A stretch of 64,000 nucleotides of DNA from Pseudomonas morbosilactucae. Lineage in GTDB: Bacteria; Pseudomonadota; Gammaproteobacteria; Pseudomonadales; Pseudomonadaceae. Made by a program: the position numbers and the translations under genes. Of this stretch, positions 1-8,531 are shown piece by piece. The notes below the pieces were generated by a model, which was not told where the DNA came from, ran no database searches, and saw only the letters and a program-made list of their open reading frames with translations. Every line of letters starts with the position of its first letter. The stretch's first letter is position 1. The DNA lies in contig NZ_JALQCW010000007.1 in NCBI RefSeq assembly GCF_023241715.1, forward strand, positions 46,044-110,043, given 5' to 3'.

Positions 1-1791
1 GACACCATCATGTACGACGGCTTTCCCACCAGCTTCCTGACCTACCTGCCGAGCGGTGAAGCCAACCTGGCCATGTATGACCGGGTGGAGATCGTTCGCG
101 GGGCCGCCGGACTGACCCAGGGCGCCGGCAACCCTGCGGGCGCCATCAACCTGGTGCGCAAGCGCCCGACCCATAAGTTCCAGGCCACGCTCACCGGCAG
201 TGCCGGTAGTTGGGATGATTACAGCGGCACCCTGGACGTCGGCGGCCCGCTCAATGAAAACGGCACCCTACGCGCCCGAACTGTGGTCTCGCGACAGGAC
301 GCCAAAAGCTTTCGGGACTCGGTGGAGAGTGATGCGGACCTGTTCTATGGCGTGGTCGACGCCGACCTGAGCGAAAGCACCACCCTGACGCTCGGTGCCT
401 ACCGGCAGAAGAACCACACCAACTACATCTGGGGTGGGTTGCCCATGGCCCGTGGCGGTGGTCATCTAGGGCTGCCACGCGACACCTTCCTGGGACATGA
501 CTGGGAATACTCGGACAACCGCACCACCGGCTATTTCGCCACCCTGGAGCACGGCTTCGCCAACGACTGGACGCTTCGCGTGGCTGCCATGCAGTCGAAG
601 ACCGATACCGACGTGCTGGCCTCTTCGGTATGGGAATACGACCGCCACTATCTATGGACGGAAGCCATGGAGCAGAAGGAAACCGGCTACGACGTGGCGC
701 TCAGCGGCCCGTTCCAGATGCTAGGCCAAGAGCATGACCTGACGGTGGGCGTGAGCAAGCGCCAGCTGGATTATCGTTCCGGCGACGCCTGGAGCGCGTT
801 CATCGACACGGGCAGCAATCCCTTTGAGTGGGATCCACGTGGTCATGCCAAGCCTGATTACGTCACTGGCGATAACGGCCTTCCCGAGACCACCACCCAG
901 GACAGCGTCTATGCCAGCACCCGTCTGCGATTGACTGAGCCGATGTCGCTGATTCTCGGCGGCCGTTTGGACTGGTACGAATTCGAAGACCGCGCAAACA
1001 CTGACGGCAGCTACAAGGTCACCCGCAACCTGACCCGTTATGCCGGCCTGGTGTATGACCTGGACGCCAATCACTCGGTCTATGTCAGCTACACCGATAT
1101 CTTCAAACCGCAGAGCAGCAAAGGCCTGGACAGGAAAGTGATCGCCCCGGTAGTGGGCGAGAACTACGAAGTGGGCATCAAGGGCGAATACTTTGATGGC
1201 GCGTTGAACGCCAGCATGGCTGTATTCCAGATCGACCAGAAGAATCGCGCCCAGGATCTGCCTGATTCCAAAGGTTGCGGATCAGGCGCCACCAGCGCCT
1301 GTTATGAGGCCGCCGGCCTGGTGCGCAGCCGCGGCATCGACCTGGAAATCCAGGGCGCCGTGACCGACAACCTGCAACTGGCTGCCGGTTACACCTACAC
1401 CCAGACCCAGTACGTCAGCGACGCCACCGCCTCACGAGAAGGCGAAGACTTCGACCGCAAGAAACCGCGTCAACTATTCAAACTGTCCACGATCTACACC
1501 CTGCCCGATGAGCTGCAACGCTGGCGCATTGGCGGTGATGTCTACCAGCAGAGCAGCATCCGCACCTCGGGGGGCACCGGTGCCACGGCATGGAAAAACC
1601 AGCAGGGCTCGTACACGGTGGTCGGCCTGGTGGCCGGCTACAAAGCCAGCGAGCACCTGGACCTGCAACTCAACGTCAACAACCTGTTCGACCGTACCTA
1701 CTACAGCAGCGTGGCCAATGGAGCCTACAGCCCGTACGACATCTACGGCGACCCACGCAATTTAAAACTGACTGCGCGCTACAGCTTCTAA
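1..1791 (+). CDS. TonB-dependent siderophore receptor, C-terminal part (5' end outside window)
   Basis: The frame is open from base 1 and ends at TAA 1789-1791, so the signal peptide and most of the plug lie outside the window. About 596 residues remain. The visible start holds the end of the plug (MYDGFPTSF, then YDRVEIVRGAAGLTQGAGNPAGAINLVRKRP, the conserved plug strand of this family). A 22-strand beta-barrel pattern follows and ends in the aromatic residue Phe (LKLTARYSF). The final YGDPRNLKL resembles ferripyoverdine receptors (FpvA/PupB type), which import Fe-siderophore across the outer membrane using TonB-ExbBD energy. Whether it carries an N-terminal signalling domain cannot be seen. 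The exact siderophore is inferred only. Confidence 0.9.
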   Translation, partial: DTIMYDGFPTSFLTYLPSGEANLAMYDRVEIVRGAAGLTQGAGNPAGAINLVRKRPTHKFQATLTGSAGSWDDYSGTLDVGGPLNENGTLRARTVVSRQDAKSFRDSVESDADLFYGVVDADLSESTTLTLGAYRQKNHTNYIWGGLPMARGGGHLGLPRDTFLGHDWEYSDNRTTGYFATLEHGFANDWTLRVAAMQSKTDTDVLASSVWEYDRHYLWTEAMEQKETGYDVALSGPFQMLGQEHDLTVGVSKRQLDYRSGDAWSAFIDTGSNPFEWDPRGHAKPDYVTGDNGLPETTTQDSVYASTRLRLTEPMSLILGGRLDWYEFEDRANTDGSYKVTRNLTRYAGLVYDLDANHSVYVSYTDIFKPQSSKGLDRKVIAPVVGENYEVGIKGEYFDGALNASMAVFQIDQKNRAQDLPDSKGCGSGATSACYEAAGLVRSRGIDLEIQGAVTDNLQLAAGYTYTQTQYVSDATASREGEDFDRKKPRQLFKLSTIYTLPDELQRWRIGGDVYQQSSIRTSGGTGATAWKNQQGSYTVVGLVAGYKASEHLDLQLNVNNLFDRTYYSSVANGAYSPYDIYGDPRNLKLTARYSF

Positions 1792-1909
1792 AAAGCGCTG
1801 CGTCGCCCGCGTCCAGGGAAGGACATGGGCCGACTCGACTGCAACGGATGGAGCCATAGGGACCGCCAAGAAGCACCCGCAAGGCAACTTCATAACCGTC
1901 CCTTTCCCC

Positions 1910-2848
1910 TCATCGCTGCGCCCTCTCGCGCAACATCGTCAGGAAAATCTCCAGCTCCCGACTCAGCGGTTCATCCTTCCTCAGCATCACCCCGAATGGG
2001 CTCAACTGTTCTTCGATTTCCAGGTCCAGGGCGGTCAGCAAGCCGGTGTGGACGTGGTCGCGGACCACGGTGTCGGTCAGGACCAGGATGGCGTCGGTGA
2101 TTTGTACCAGTTGCAGCATGGCGAAGACCGAGGTGCATTCAATGACGTCGCTGGGGGAGGCGACGTCGAGGCGGGCGAAGGCGTTTTCCAGGGCGACGCG
2201 GGCGGGGCTGGTGTCGGGCTGGAGGATCCAGGGCCAGGCTTCGACCATGTCCGCCAGGTCAGGGGCAGCGACCTGGGTCAGGGGGTGGCCGGCGCGCACG
2301 ACCACGGCCAGGTGTTCGTTGCCCAAGGGTTCGAAGGCGAAGCGTTGGCGGTCTTGGGCGTGGGACAGGCGGGCGATGGCGACGTCGATGCGGCGCTGGT
2401 CCAGCAGTTCGCTGAGCTGGTCGCTGGTGTCGCCCATGATCCGCAGCCGCAGCAGCGGGTGGCTGGCTTTCATTTCAGCGATGGATTGCACCACCAAGTC
2501 CGGCACCGCGCCCATGATCGCGCCCACCGACAGGTAGCCATAACCACCGGCCTGGCGGTCGGCCAGGTCTTCGGCACAGCGCTCCAGGCCGTTGAGGGCG
2601 GCGCGGGCGAAACGCAGCAGTTCTTCACCAAGCACGGTGGCGCGCATGCCTCGGGATTGACGCTCGAACAGGGTGCAGCCGAAGGCTTCTTCGATTTCCT
2701 GGAGCATGCGCGTGGTGGCCGGCTGCGACATGTTCAAGGCTTCGGCCGCGCGGTGCAGGTTCTGGCTGTTGCCCAGGGTCACCAGCATCAGCAGGTGTTT
2801 GTAGCGCAGGCGATTGAACAGGCTGCGGGCAGTGATCGGCGTCGACAT
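1910..2848 (-). CDS. LysR-family transcriptional regulator of the rhamnose locus
   Basis: A protein of 312 residues. The N-terminal winged helix-turn-helix (about residues 15-75) contains AAEALNMSQPATTRMLQEIE, followed by a periplasmic-binding-protein-like effector domain. The start at 2848 (MSTPITARS) is chosen because AAGGTG sits about 5 bases upstream. The frame runs back to 2905, but that would cover the leader. The style is close to GbpR-type regulators of sugar catabolism. It is divergent from the lactonase gene and the 121-bp gap holds a LysR-type palindrome, so it probably controls the L-rhamnose genes and itself. The inducer (rhamnose or a pathway intermediate) is inferred. Confidence 0.88.
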   Translation of the reverse strand: MSTPITARSLFNRLRYKHLLMLVTLGNSQNLHRAAEALNMSQPATTRMLQEIEEAFGCTLFERQSRGMRATVLGEELLRFARAALNGLERCAEDLADRQAGGYGYLSVGAIMGAVPDLVVQSIAEMKASHPLLRLRIMGDTSDQLSELLDQRRIDVAIARLSHAQDRQRFAFEPLGNEHLAVVVRAGHPLTQVAAPDLADMVEAWPWILQPDTSPARVALENAFARLDVASPSDVIECTSVFAMLQLVQITDAILVLTDTVVRDHVHTGLLTALDLEIEEQLSPFGVMLRKDEPLSRELEIFLTMLRERAQR

Positions 2849-2861
2849 AAAGGCACCTTGT

Positions 2862-2869
2862 TTGTTGTT
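2862..2869 (-). promoter_or_regulatory. Hfq/Crc CA motif in the LysR gene leader
   Basis: On the minus strand the sequence reads AACAACAA, an exact AAYAAYAA match, 14-21 bases upstream of the ATG at 2848. In Pseudomonas this motif binds Hfq/Crc and blocks translation during growth on preferred carbon sources. The function here is inferred from sequence and position. Confidence 0.5.
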
Positions 2870-2871
2870 CT

Positions 2872-2888
2872 GATACCCGCAGGGTATC
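2872..2888. promoter_or_regulatory. LysR-type operator palindrome
   Basis: GATACCCGCAGGGTATC is a perfect inverted repeat with a 3-base centre. Its core ATAC-N7-GTAT fits the T-N11-A LysR box. It lies in the gap between the divergent regulator and lactonase genes, where an autoregulatory recognition site is expected. Confidence 0.6.
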
Positions 2889-2949
2889 GCAACGGGCCAA
2901 TCCACTATTAGCTTTTGCGCGACGGGTTTGTTATTCCACTGCCCTCGAC

Positions 2950-2957
2950 AATAACAA
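2950..2957 (+). promoter_or_regulatory. Hfq/Crc CA motif before the lactonase gene
   Basis: AATAACAA matches AAYAAYAA and lies 13-20 bases before the GTG start at 2970, directly upstream of the GGAGAC ribosome binding site. It is one of four such motifs in this sugar locus, all at similar distances from a start codon. Confidence 0.5.
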
Positions 2958-2969
2958 TGGAGACCGCCT

Positions 2970-3860
2970 GTGAGCGCCCTCGCCCCCGCCGCTTATACCG
3001 GCCCGATCATTGACAGCCATATCCACCTGTTCGACCCGCGCCGCCCCGAAGGCATCCCTTGGCCAACGCCGGCCGACAGCATCTATGCAGCGCACTTGCC
3101 CAGCGATTACTGGGCCCTGGCAGCGGACCACGGCATCACCGGGGTGATCGCCGTAGAGGCCAGCCCCTGGGTCGGGGACAACCGCTGGTTGCTGGAGACC
3201 CTGCGCGGCGATCCGCGGATGTTGGGTTTTGTCGGCAACCTGGACCCGGCTGATCGGGCGTTTCGCCAGGAACTGGAATGGCTGGAACAGGAGCCGCTGT
3301 TTCTCGGCCTGCGCTACGGCAACCTATGGGATCGGGACTTGCTGGAGGACCAGCACAAACCCGGGTTTATCGACAACCTGCGGGCCCTGGCCGACAGCGG
3401 GCGCAGCCTGGACAGTGCCAACCCGGACGGGCGCCTGCTGGATGGCCTGCTGCAACTCAGCGAGCGGCTGCCGGAGCTGCGGATCATCATCGATCACTTG
3501 CCCAATGCGCCGATCGAGCCCGGCGAGGAACAGGCCTTTGAACGCCGGGTACAGGCGTTGGCGCAGCGGCCCAATGTGTTCGCCAAGTTGGCGGAGATTC
3601 CGCAGGTGGGTGAACAGGGGGTGATTGTCGACCCGGGGTTTTATCGCGAGCGCCTGGATTTGCTCTGGCAGGCCTTTGGCGAGGACCGCTGCCTCTTTGG
3701 CAGTGACTGGCCCAACAGCGAACAGGTGGCGAGTTTCGACAGCACCTTGGGGTTGGTGCGCCGTTGCATGGCGGCCTATTCCCTGGAAGGCCAGGAGAAG
3801 TTCTTTTACCGCAATGCGGCGCGGGCTTACGGCCTGCAGTCATTCGCCCAGCCGCTATAG
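2970..3860 (+). CDS. Amidohydrolase-family lactonase, probable L-rhamnono-1,4-lactonase
   Basis: A cytoplasmic protein of 296 residues of the COG3618 amidohydrolase family, starting at GTG with GGAGAC 5 bases upstream. Metal-site motifs are visible: DSHIHLFDP near residue 15 (HxH), DHLPN near residue 175 and FGSDWPN near residue 247 (late Asp). Relatives hydrolyse sugar lactones such as L-fucono- and L-rhamnonolactone. It is first in the pathway cluster, and the neighbouring genes encode the dehydrogenase that makes the lactone and the dehydratase that uses the acid. This supports the step L-rhamnono-lactone to L-rhamnonate. The substrate is inferred from context; another deoxy-sugar lactone is possible. 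Confidence 0.85.
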   Translation: MSALAPAAYTGPIIDSHIHLFDPRRPEGIPWPTPADSIYAAHLPSDYWALAADHGITGVIAVEASPWVGDNRWLLETLRGDPRMLGFVGNLDPADRAFRQELEWLEQEPLFLGLRYGNLWDRDLLEDQHKPGFIDNLRALADSGRSLDSANPDGRLLDGLLQLSERLPELRIIIDHLPNAPIEPGEEQAFERRVQALAQRPNVFAKLAEIPQVGEQGVIVDPGFYRERLDLLWQAFGEDRCLFGSDWPNSEQVASFDSTLGLVRRCMAAYSLEGQEKFFYRNAARAYGLQSFAQPL

Positions 3861-4254
3861 GCCTCGTAGGAGCCGGCCGGCGGGAGGCCTTTGGATAGTG
3901 CAGTGGCCTCAGGGAGGCAATCGCCGGCAAGCCAGGTCCTGCAACGGTGGGCAGGATCAGGCCGTCCCAATCGATACCCTGAGCGCATCGGTATTAAGTT
4001 TATTTGAATTAGTCTGCATCGATTCGCCTCCGTAGACTCAGCCCCATGCACTGAGGCAGCCCCTGCGCTGCCCCTCCTTTGCGCCTCGATAAATCCAATA
4101 AGGAACCGGCGTGATGAACAGCTTCCCTTTGCCTTGCCCAAGCACCAGCAACCCGCCCGATCTCCCCCGAATTCCTCGACGCCGCGGCTGACTTCTTCAG
4201 CCCGGGTCTTCGACTCGTCCGCACTTTGCCCCCTTTGCCTTGCAGGAGAGCTTC
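3861..4254. other. Intergenic region before rhmD: REP-like DNA, possible operator, possible short leader ORF
   Basis: This 394-bp gap contains a degenerate REP pair (3866-3943). An incomplete relative of the upstream palindrome follows, with ATACC at 3974-3978 and GGTAT at 3990-3994 separated by 11 bases rather than 5. A possible 25-codon leader frame runs from ATG 4114 to a stop near 4191 with AAGGAA about 9 bases before it. A promoter for the dehydratase and downstream genes is expected here, but no convincing -35/-10 pair is seen. Confidence 0.4.
3866..3943. repeat. Degenerate REP doublet
   Basis: GTAGGAGCCGGCCGGCGGGA at the left and ATCGCCGGCAAGCCAGGTCC at the right are facing copies of the REP element also present at 62491-62670 and 63699-63783. 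The left copy is the more diverged. Confidence 0.55.
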
Positions 4255-5438
4255 ATGAGCACACCGACCATCAAGCACGTTCGCGCTTTCACCCTCACCG
4301 GAGGCGGCGCCGACTATCACGACCAGGCGCCGGCCACTGGATCGACGATCACATTTCCACCCCCATGGGCCGCTACCCCGAGTACCGCCAGAGCCGCCAG
4401 AGCTTTGGCATCAACGTACTGGGCACCCTGGTGGTGGAGATCGAAGCCAGCGACGGCAATGTGGGTTTTGCGGTGACCACTGGCGGTGAGATCGGGGCCT
4501 TTATCGTCGAGAAGCACCTGGCGCGTTTCCTCGAAGGGGCCAAGGTCACCGACATCGAAAAAATCTGGGACCAGATGTACCACGCGACCCTCTACTACGG
4601 CCGCAAGGGCATCGTGCTCAACACCATTTCCGGGGTCGACCTGGCGCTCTGGGACTTGCTCGGCAAGATCCGCAAAGAGCCCGTGCACCAACTGCTGGGC
4701 GGGGCGGTGCGCGACGAGCTGCAGTTCTACTGCACCGGCGCCCGCCCGGACCTGGCCAAGGAAATGGGTTTTATCGGCGGCAAGATGCCCCTGCAACACG
4801 GCCCCGCCGAAGGCGAGGAAGGCCTGCGCAAAAACCTCGAACACTTGGCCAATATGCGCGAGAAAGTCGGCGACGATTTCTGGCTGATGTTCGACTGCTG
4901 GATGAGCCTGGACCTGAACTACGCCACGCGCCTGGCCAAGGGCGCCGCCGAGTTCGGCCTGAAGTGGATCGAGGAGGCCCTGCCGCCAGACGACTATTGG
5001 GGCTACGCGGCACTGCGCAAGAACGTGCCGAGCGGCATGCTGGTGACCACCGGCGAGCACGAAGCCACGCGCTGGGGCTTCCGTATGCTGCTGGAAATGG
5101 GTTGCGCCGATATCATCCAGCCGGACGTGGGCTGGTGCGGCGGGATCACCGAGCTGATCAAAATCTCGGCCCTGGCCGATGCCCACAACGCGTTGGTGGT
5201 GCCCCACGGTTCGTCGGTGTACAGCTACCACTTCGTGATCACTCGCACCAACAGCCCGTTTGCCGAATTCCTCAATATGTCGCCCAAGGCCGACCAGATC
5301 GTGCCGATGTTCTCTCCGCAACTGCTGGGCGAACCGGTGCCGGTCAATGGCCGTATGCGCGCCTCGGTGCTGGACAAGCCGGGCTTCGGTGTCGAGCTCA
5401 ACCCCGAGTGCGCCCTGCACCGCCCTTACCCCCGTTGA
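4255..5438 (+). pseudogene. rhmD: L-rhamnonate dehydratase, frameshifted
   Basis: Enolase-superfamily dehydratase converting L-rhamnonate to 2-keto-3-deoxy-L-rhamnonate. It starts at ATG 4255 with GGAGAG 4 bases upstream. The first 24 codons (to DYHDQ) are in one frame. From 4326 the protein continues in another frame ([17 protein letters not shown]). Restoring one G next to CAG at 4324-4326 rejoins them into about 394 residues, close to the 401-405 of the E. coli enzyme, to which it aligns throughout. Mg-binding and catalytic motifs are intact: [26 protein letters not shown] and HGSSVYSYH. The single lost G in a GC-rich run could be a consensus error. If real, growth on rhamnose by this route should fail. 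Confidence 0.88.
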
Positions 5439-5453
5439 TCGAGGACCGCTGCC

Positions 5454-5774
5454 ATGCCGATCCGCGCCTTTCGCATGAACGTAAACCCCGGCCAGGAACA
5501 GGAGTACCTGCGCCGCCACGATGACATCTGGCCGGAGCTGGCGGACCTGCTGCGCGGCGCCGGGATCGAGGATTACCGGATTTTCCTCGACCCCGAGAGC
5601 CACGCGCTGTTCGCTGTGATGAGCCATCGGGAGCAACACGGCCTGGACGATTTGCCCGGGCACCCGGTGATGCAACGCTGGTGGCAGCACATGAAGGACA
5701 TCATGCCCAGCCACGCCGACGGTTCGCCGCGCAGCGTGGACCTGCAGCCGGTGTTTCACCTGTCAGCCCTTTGA
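5454..5774 (+). CDS. rhaM: L-rhamnose mutarotase
   Basis: A small protein of 106 residues of the RhaM family (E. coli form 104 residues), which interconverts the alpha and beta anomers of L-rhamnose. Family features seen are the N-terminal MPIRAFRMNVNPGQEQEYLRR strand-helix, HDDIWPEL (catalytic-region His), a central DYRIFLDPESHALFAV segment and a Trp pair in MQRWWQHMKDIM. It begins 15 bases after the rhmD stop with GAGGA upstream, so it is in the same transcript. The presence of a mutarotase strongly supports L-rhamnose as the substrate of the locus, because the dehydrogenase needs one anomer. Confidence 0.92.
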   Translation: MPIRAFRMNVNPGQEQEYLRRHDDIWPELADLLRGAGIEDYRIFLDPESHALFAVMSHREQHGLDDLPGHPVMQRWWQHMKDIMPSHADGSPRSVDLQPVFHLSAL

Positions 5775-5812
5775 ACCCTGCCGGTGCCTCGGCGCCGGCC
5801 TTGACCGCCCAT

Positions 5813-5820
5813 AACAATAA
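5813..5820 (+). promoter_or_regulatory. Hfq/Crc CA motif before rhaT
   Basis: AACAATAA matches AAYAAYAA and lies 16-23 bases upstream of the GTG start at 5836, just before the AAAGGA ribosome binding site. Control of the transporter by Crc would act as inducer exclusion. This is inferred from position and motif. Confidence 0.5.
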
Positions 5821-5835
5821 AAAGGAACGCGCAAC

Positions 5836-6894
5836 GTGGAAATCATTTTTCTGGGAGTGATCCTGCACTTTATCGGTGGCTTCGCCTCCGGCAGTTTCTA
5901 TATCCCCTACAAGAAAGTCGGGGGCTGGGCCTGGGAGAGCTACTGGATCACCGGTGGCCTGGTGTCCTGGCTGGTGGTGCCGCTGATTGCGGCGCAGCTG
6001 ACGGTGCCGGGCTTTGTCGAGATCCTGCGCAACGCCGACAGCATCACCCTGTTCTGGACCTACTTCTTCGGCGTGCTCTGGGGCATCGGCGGGCTGACCT
6101 TCGGCCTGACCATGCGCTACCTCGGCCTGTCCCTGGGCATGTCGCTGATCATGGGCCTGACCTCGGCCCTGGGCGCGCTGATGCCGCCGATCTACCGCGA
6201 CCTGTTCACCGATGCCCAGGCCGGCACCTTCACCGAGATGCTCGGCAACCCCGGCGGCCATTGGGTGTTGATCGGTGTGCTGGTATCCCTGCTGGGCATC
6301 GCCCTGTGCGGCCGCGCCGGGCTGGTCAAGGAACGGGAAGTACCGGACAGCACCAAGTTCGAAAGCGTCAAGGAGTTCTCCCTGGCCAAGGGTGCCCTGG
6401 TGGCATTGATTTCCGGGGTACTCAGCGCCTGCTTCAGCTACGGCATCGCGGCCGGCCAACCCCTGGCCGAAGCCGCCATCGCCCACGGCGCCAACAGCCT
6501 GTTCCAGAACAACGTGACCTTCATGGTGATCATGTGGGGCGGCCTGACCACCAACGGCATCTGGTGCCTGTGGCTCAACTACCGCAACCGCACCTTCCAC
6601 AACTACACCGACCGCTCCACCCCGCTGCTGCGCAACTACCTGCTGGTGGCCGCCGCCGGCACCCTGTGGTTCCTGCAGTTTTTCTTCTACGGCATGGGCG
6701 CCAGCCGCATGCACAACGACGCCAGCTCCTGGGTGCTGCACATGTCGTTCATTATCATCGTGTCGAATTTCTGGGGCCTGTACTTCCGTGAATGGCAAGG
6801 CACCAGCGCTCGGACCAAACAGGTGCTGCTGCTGGGCATCGCCGTGATCCTGGCGTCCATCGCCATGGTCGGCTACGGCAATTACCTGGGCTGA
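5836..6894 (+). CDS. rhaT: L-rhamnose:H+ symporter
   Basis: Inner-membrane protein of 352 residues with about ten hydrophobic helices, matching the RhaT sugar:proton symporter family in length and in motifs such as FASGSFYIPYKKVGGWAWES, FFGVLWGIGGLTFGLTMRYLG and SLGMSLIMGLTSALG. GTG start with AAAGGA about 10 bases upstream. It sits between mutarotase and dehydrogenase genes on the same strand. It takes L-rhamnose across the inner membrane, while the OprB porin at the end of the cluster could serve the outer membrane. Pseudomonas loci often use ABC importers for sugars, so a RhaT-type carrier is a useful distinguishing feature. Confidence 0.92.
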   Translation: MEIIFLGVILHFIGGFASGSFYIPYKKVGGWAWESYWITGGLVSWLVVPLIAAQLTVPGFVEILRNADSITLFWTYFFGVLWGIGGLTFGLTMRYLGLSLGMSLIMGLTSALGALMPPIYRDLFTDAQAGTFTEMLGNPGGHWVLIGVLVSLLGIALCGRAGLVKEREVPDSTKFESVKEFSLAKGALVALISGVLSACFSYGIAAGQPLAEAAIAHGANSLFQNNVTFMVIMWGGLTTNGIWCLWLNYRNRTFHNYTDRSTPLLRNYLLVAAAGTLWFLQFFFYGMGASRMHNDASSWVLHMSFIIIVSNFWGLYFREWQGTSARTKQVLLLGIAVILASIAMVGYGNYLG

Positions 6895-6918
6895 TCCCAC
6901 TTCCAAAGGAGTCTCTTT

Positions 6919-7689
6919 ATGTTGCTCAAAGACAAGACCGTCATCATCACCGGCGCCTCCCGTGGCATCGGCCGCGCTGCAGCCCTCGAATGCGCCCGCC
7001 AGGGCGGCCGCGTGGTGGTCGCCCACAGCGGCAGCGCCCAGGGCCATGAAGCCGCCGCCAGCCTGCTCAAAGAAATCGAAGCCTTTGGCGGCCAGGCCAT
7101 CCAGGTGGGCAGCGATGCCGCCGACCTGGACACCGGCGAGCGCCTGGTGGACGCCGCCGTCGAGGCCTTCGGCAGTGTCGATGTGTTCGTCAACAACGCC
7201 GGTATCTGCCCGTTCCACTCCTTCCTCGACATGCCGAAAGAGGTGTACCTGAAGACCGTCAACACCAACCTCAACGGCGCCTATTTCGCCGTGCAGGCCG
7301 CCGCCAACCAGATGAAACGCCAGGGCACCGGCGGCGCGATCATCGCCGTCAGTTCCATCAGCGCCCTGGTGGGCGGTGGCATGCAGACCCACTACACGCC
7401 GACCAAGGCCGGCCTGCATTCCCTGATGCAGTCCTGTGCCATCGCCCTGGGCCCGTACGGCATTCGCTGCAACTCGGTGCTGCCGGGCTCCATCGCCACC
7501 GACATCAACAAGGACGACTTCGCCAACCCGGAGAAGCGCGAGTACATGATCCAGCGCACGCCACTGGGCCGCTTGGGTGAGCCGGACGATATCGCCGGGC
7601 CGATCGTGTTCCTGGCCTCCGACATGGCGCGCTACGTCACCGGCGCCGCGCTGCTGGTGGACGGCGGCCTGTTCGTCAACCTGCAATAA
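6919..7689 (+). CDS. SDR-family L-rhamnose 1-dehydrogenase
   Basis: Short-chain dehydrogenase/reductase of 256 residues. The cofactor loop TGASRGIG is at residues 12-19, NNAG near residue 94, the catalytic Ser in AVSSIS near residue 143 and the catalytic pair YTPTK near residue 157. The C-terminal LLVDGGLFV is typical of the family. A strong AAAGGAG ribosome binding site precedes the ATG. It resembles bacterial L-rhamnose 1-dehydrogenases that oxidise L-rhamnose to the 1,4-lactone with NAD(P)+. The assignment follows from family similarity plus the mutarotase, lactonase and dehydratase around it. Cofactor preference cannot be decided by eye. Confidence 0.85.
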   Translation: MLLKDKTVIITGASRGIGRAAALECARQGGRVVVAHSGSAQGHEAAASLLKEIEAFGGQAIQVGSDAADLDTGERLVDAAVEAFGSVDVFVNNAGICPFHSFLDMPKEVYLKTVNTNLNGAYFAVQAAANQMKRQGTGGAIIAVSSISALVGGGMQTHYTPTKAGLHSLMQSCAIALGPYGIRCNSVLPGSIATDINKDDFANPEKREYMIQRTPLGRLGEPDDIAGPIVFLASDMARYVTGAALLVDGGLFVNLQ

Positions 7690-7704
7690 CCCGGGAGCCC
7701 CGCC

Positions 7705-8511
7705 ATGCAGATGCCTCGCAATCGCTTCAAGGCTGCCCTCACCGGCGGCGACACCCAATACGGCCTGTGGGCCGGCTTCGCCACCGGTTATGCGGCGGAA
7801 ATTGCCGCCGGCACCGGTTACGACTGGCTGCTGATCGACGGCGAGCACGCGCCCAACACCGTGCCCAGCATCCTCGGCCAATTGCAGGCCGTGGCGCCCT
7901 ACCCCACGGCACCTGTGGTACGTGCAGTGAATGGCGACAGCACCTTGATCAAGCAACTGCTGGATATCGGCGTGCAAAGCCTGATGGTGCCCATGGTCGA
8001 AACCGCCGAACAGGCCCGCCAACTGGTGCGCGCCATGCGGTATCCGCCCCACGGCATTCGCGGCGTCGGCGGCGGCCTGGCCCGGGCCACGCGCTGGGAC
8101 GGCGTACCCGACTACCTGGCCACCGCCCATGAAGAGCTGTGCCTGATCGTCCAGGTGGAGTCGCGCCTGGGGGTGGAAAACGTCGCCGAGATCGCCGCGG
8201 TCGAAGGCGTGCACGCCGTGTTCGTCGGCCCGGCGGACCTGTCCTCCGGCCTGGGTTTCCCCGGCAACCCGGGGCACCCGGACGTGCAGGCGCAGATCCG
8301 CACCGCCATCGACGCCACCCTGGCCGCCGGCAAGGTCGCCGGGATCCTCGCGCCCTTCGAAGAGGACGCCCGCCGCTACCGTGAATGGGGCTGCCAGTTC
8401 ATTGCCGTGGGCATCGACATCAGCCTGTTCCGCCAGGCCGCACTGAGCAACCTGGCGCGCTATCGCGAGCCGGACAGCAGCGCCACCACCACCCCCTCCC
8501 GCACTTACTGA
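7705..8511 (+). CDS. rhmA: HpcH/HpaI aldolase, probable 2-keto-3-deoxy-L-rhamnonate aldolase
   Basis: Class II pyruvate aldolase of 268 residues with the (beta/alpha)8 HpcH/HpaI fold. Seen motifs are [11 protein letters not shown] (catalytic His region, near residue 45), [22 protein letters not shown] (metal-binding Glu) and [13 protein letters not shown] (metal-binding Asp). It cleaves 2-keto-3-deoxy-L-rhamnonate to pyruvate and L-lactaldehyde. The gene starts 15 bases after the dehydrogenase stop and 20 bases before the lactaldehyde dehydrogenase start. The neighbouring dehydrogenase takes the expected product, which supports the assignment. The C-terminal tail is Ser/Thr-rich and probably disordered. 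Confidence 0.88.
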   Translation: MQMPRNRFKAALTGGDTQYGLWAGFATGYAAEIAAGTGYDWLLIDGEHAPNTVPSILGQLQAVAPYPTAPVVRAVNGDSTLIKQLLDIGVQSLMVPMVETAEQARQLVRAMRYPPHGIRGVGGGLARATRWDGVPDYLATAHEELCLIVQVESRLGVENVAEIAAVEGVHAVFVGPADLSSGLGFPGNPGHPDVQAQIRTAIDATLAAGKVAGILAPFEEDARRYREWGCQFIAVGIDISLFRQAALSNLARYREPDSSATTTPSRTY

Positions 8512-8531
8512 GTCGCCCAGGAGAACGCGCC

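Noticed and set aside
1792..1909. Terminator after the first receptor gene
   Set aside because: No stem of useful length followed by T residues could be found.
4320..4330. Programmed -1 shift in rhmD
   Set aside because: CAGGCGCC is not a slippery site, and relatives encode this enzyme in one frame.
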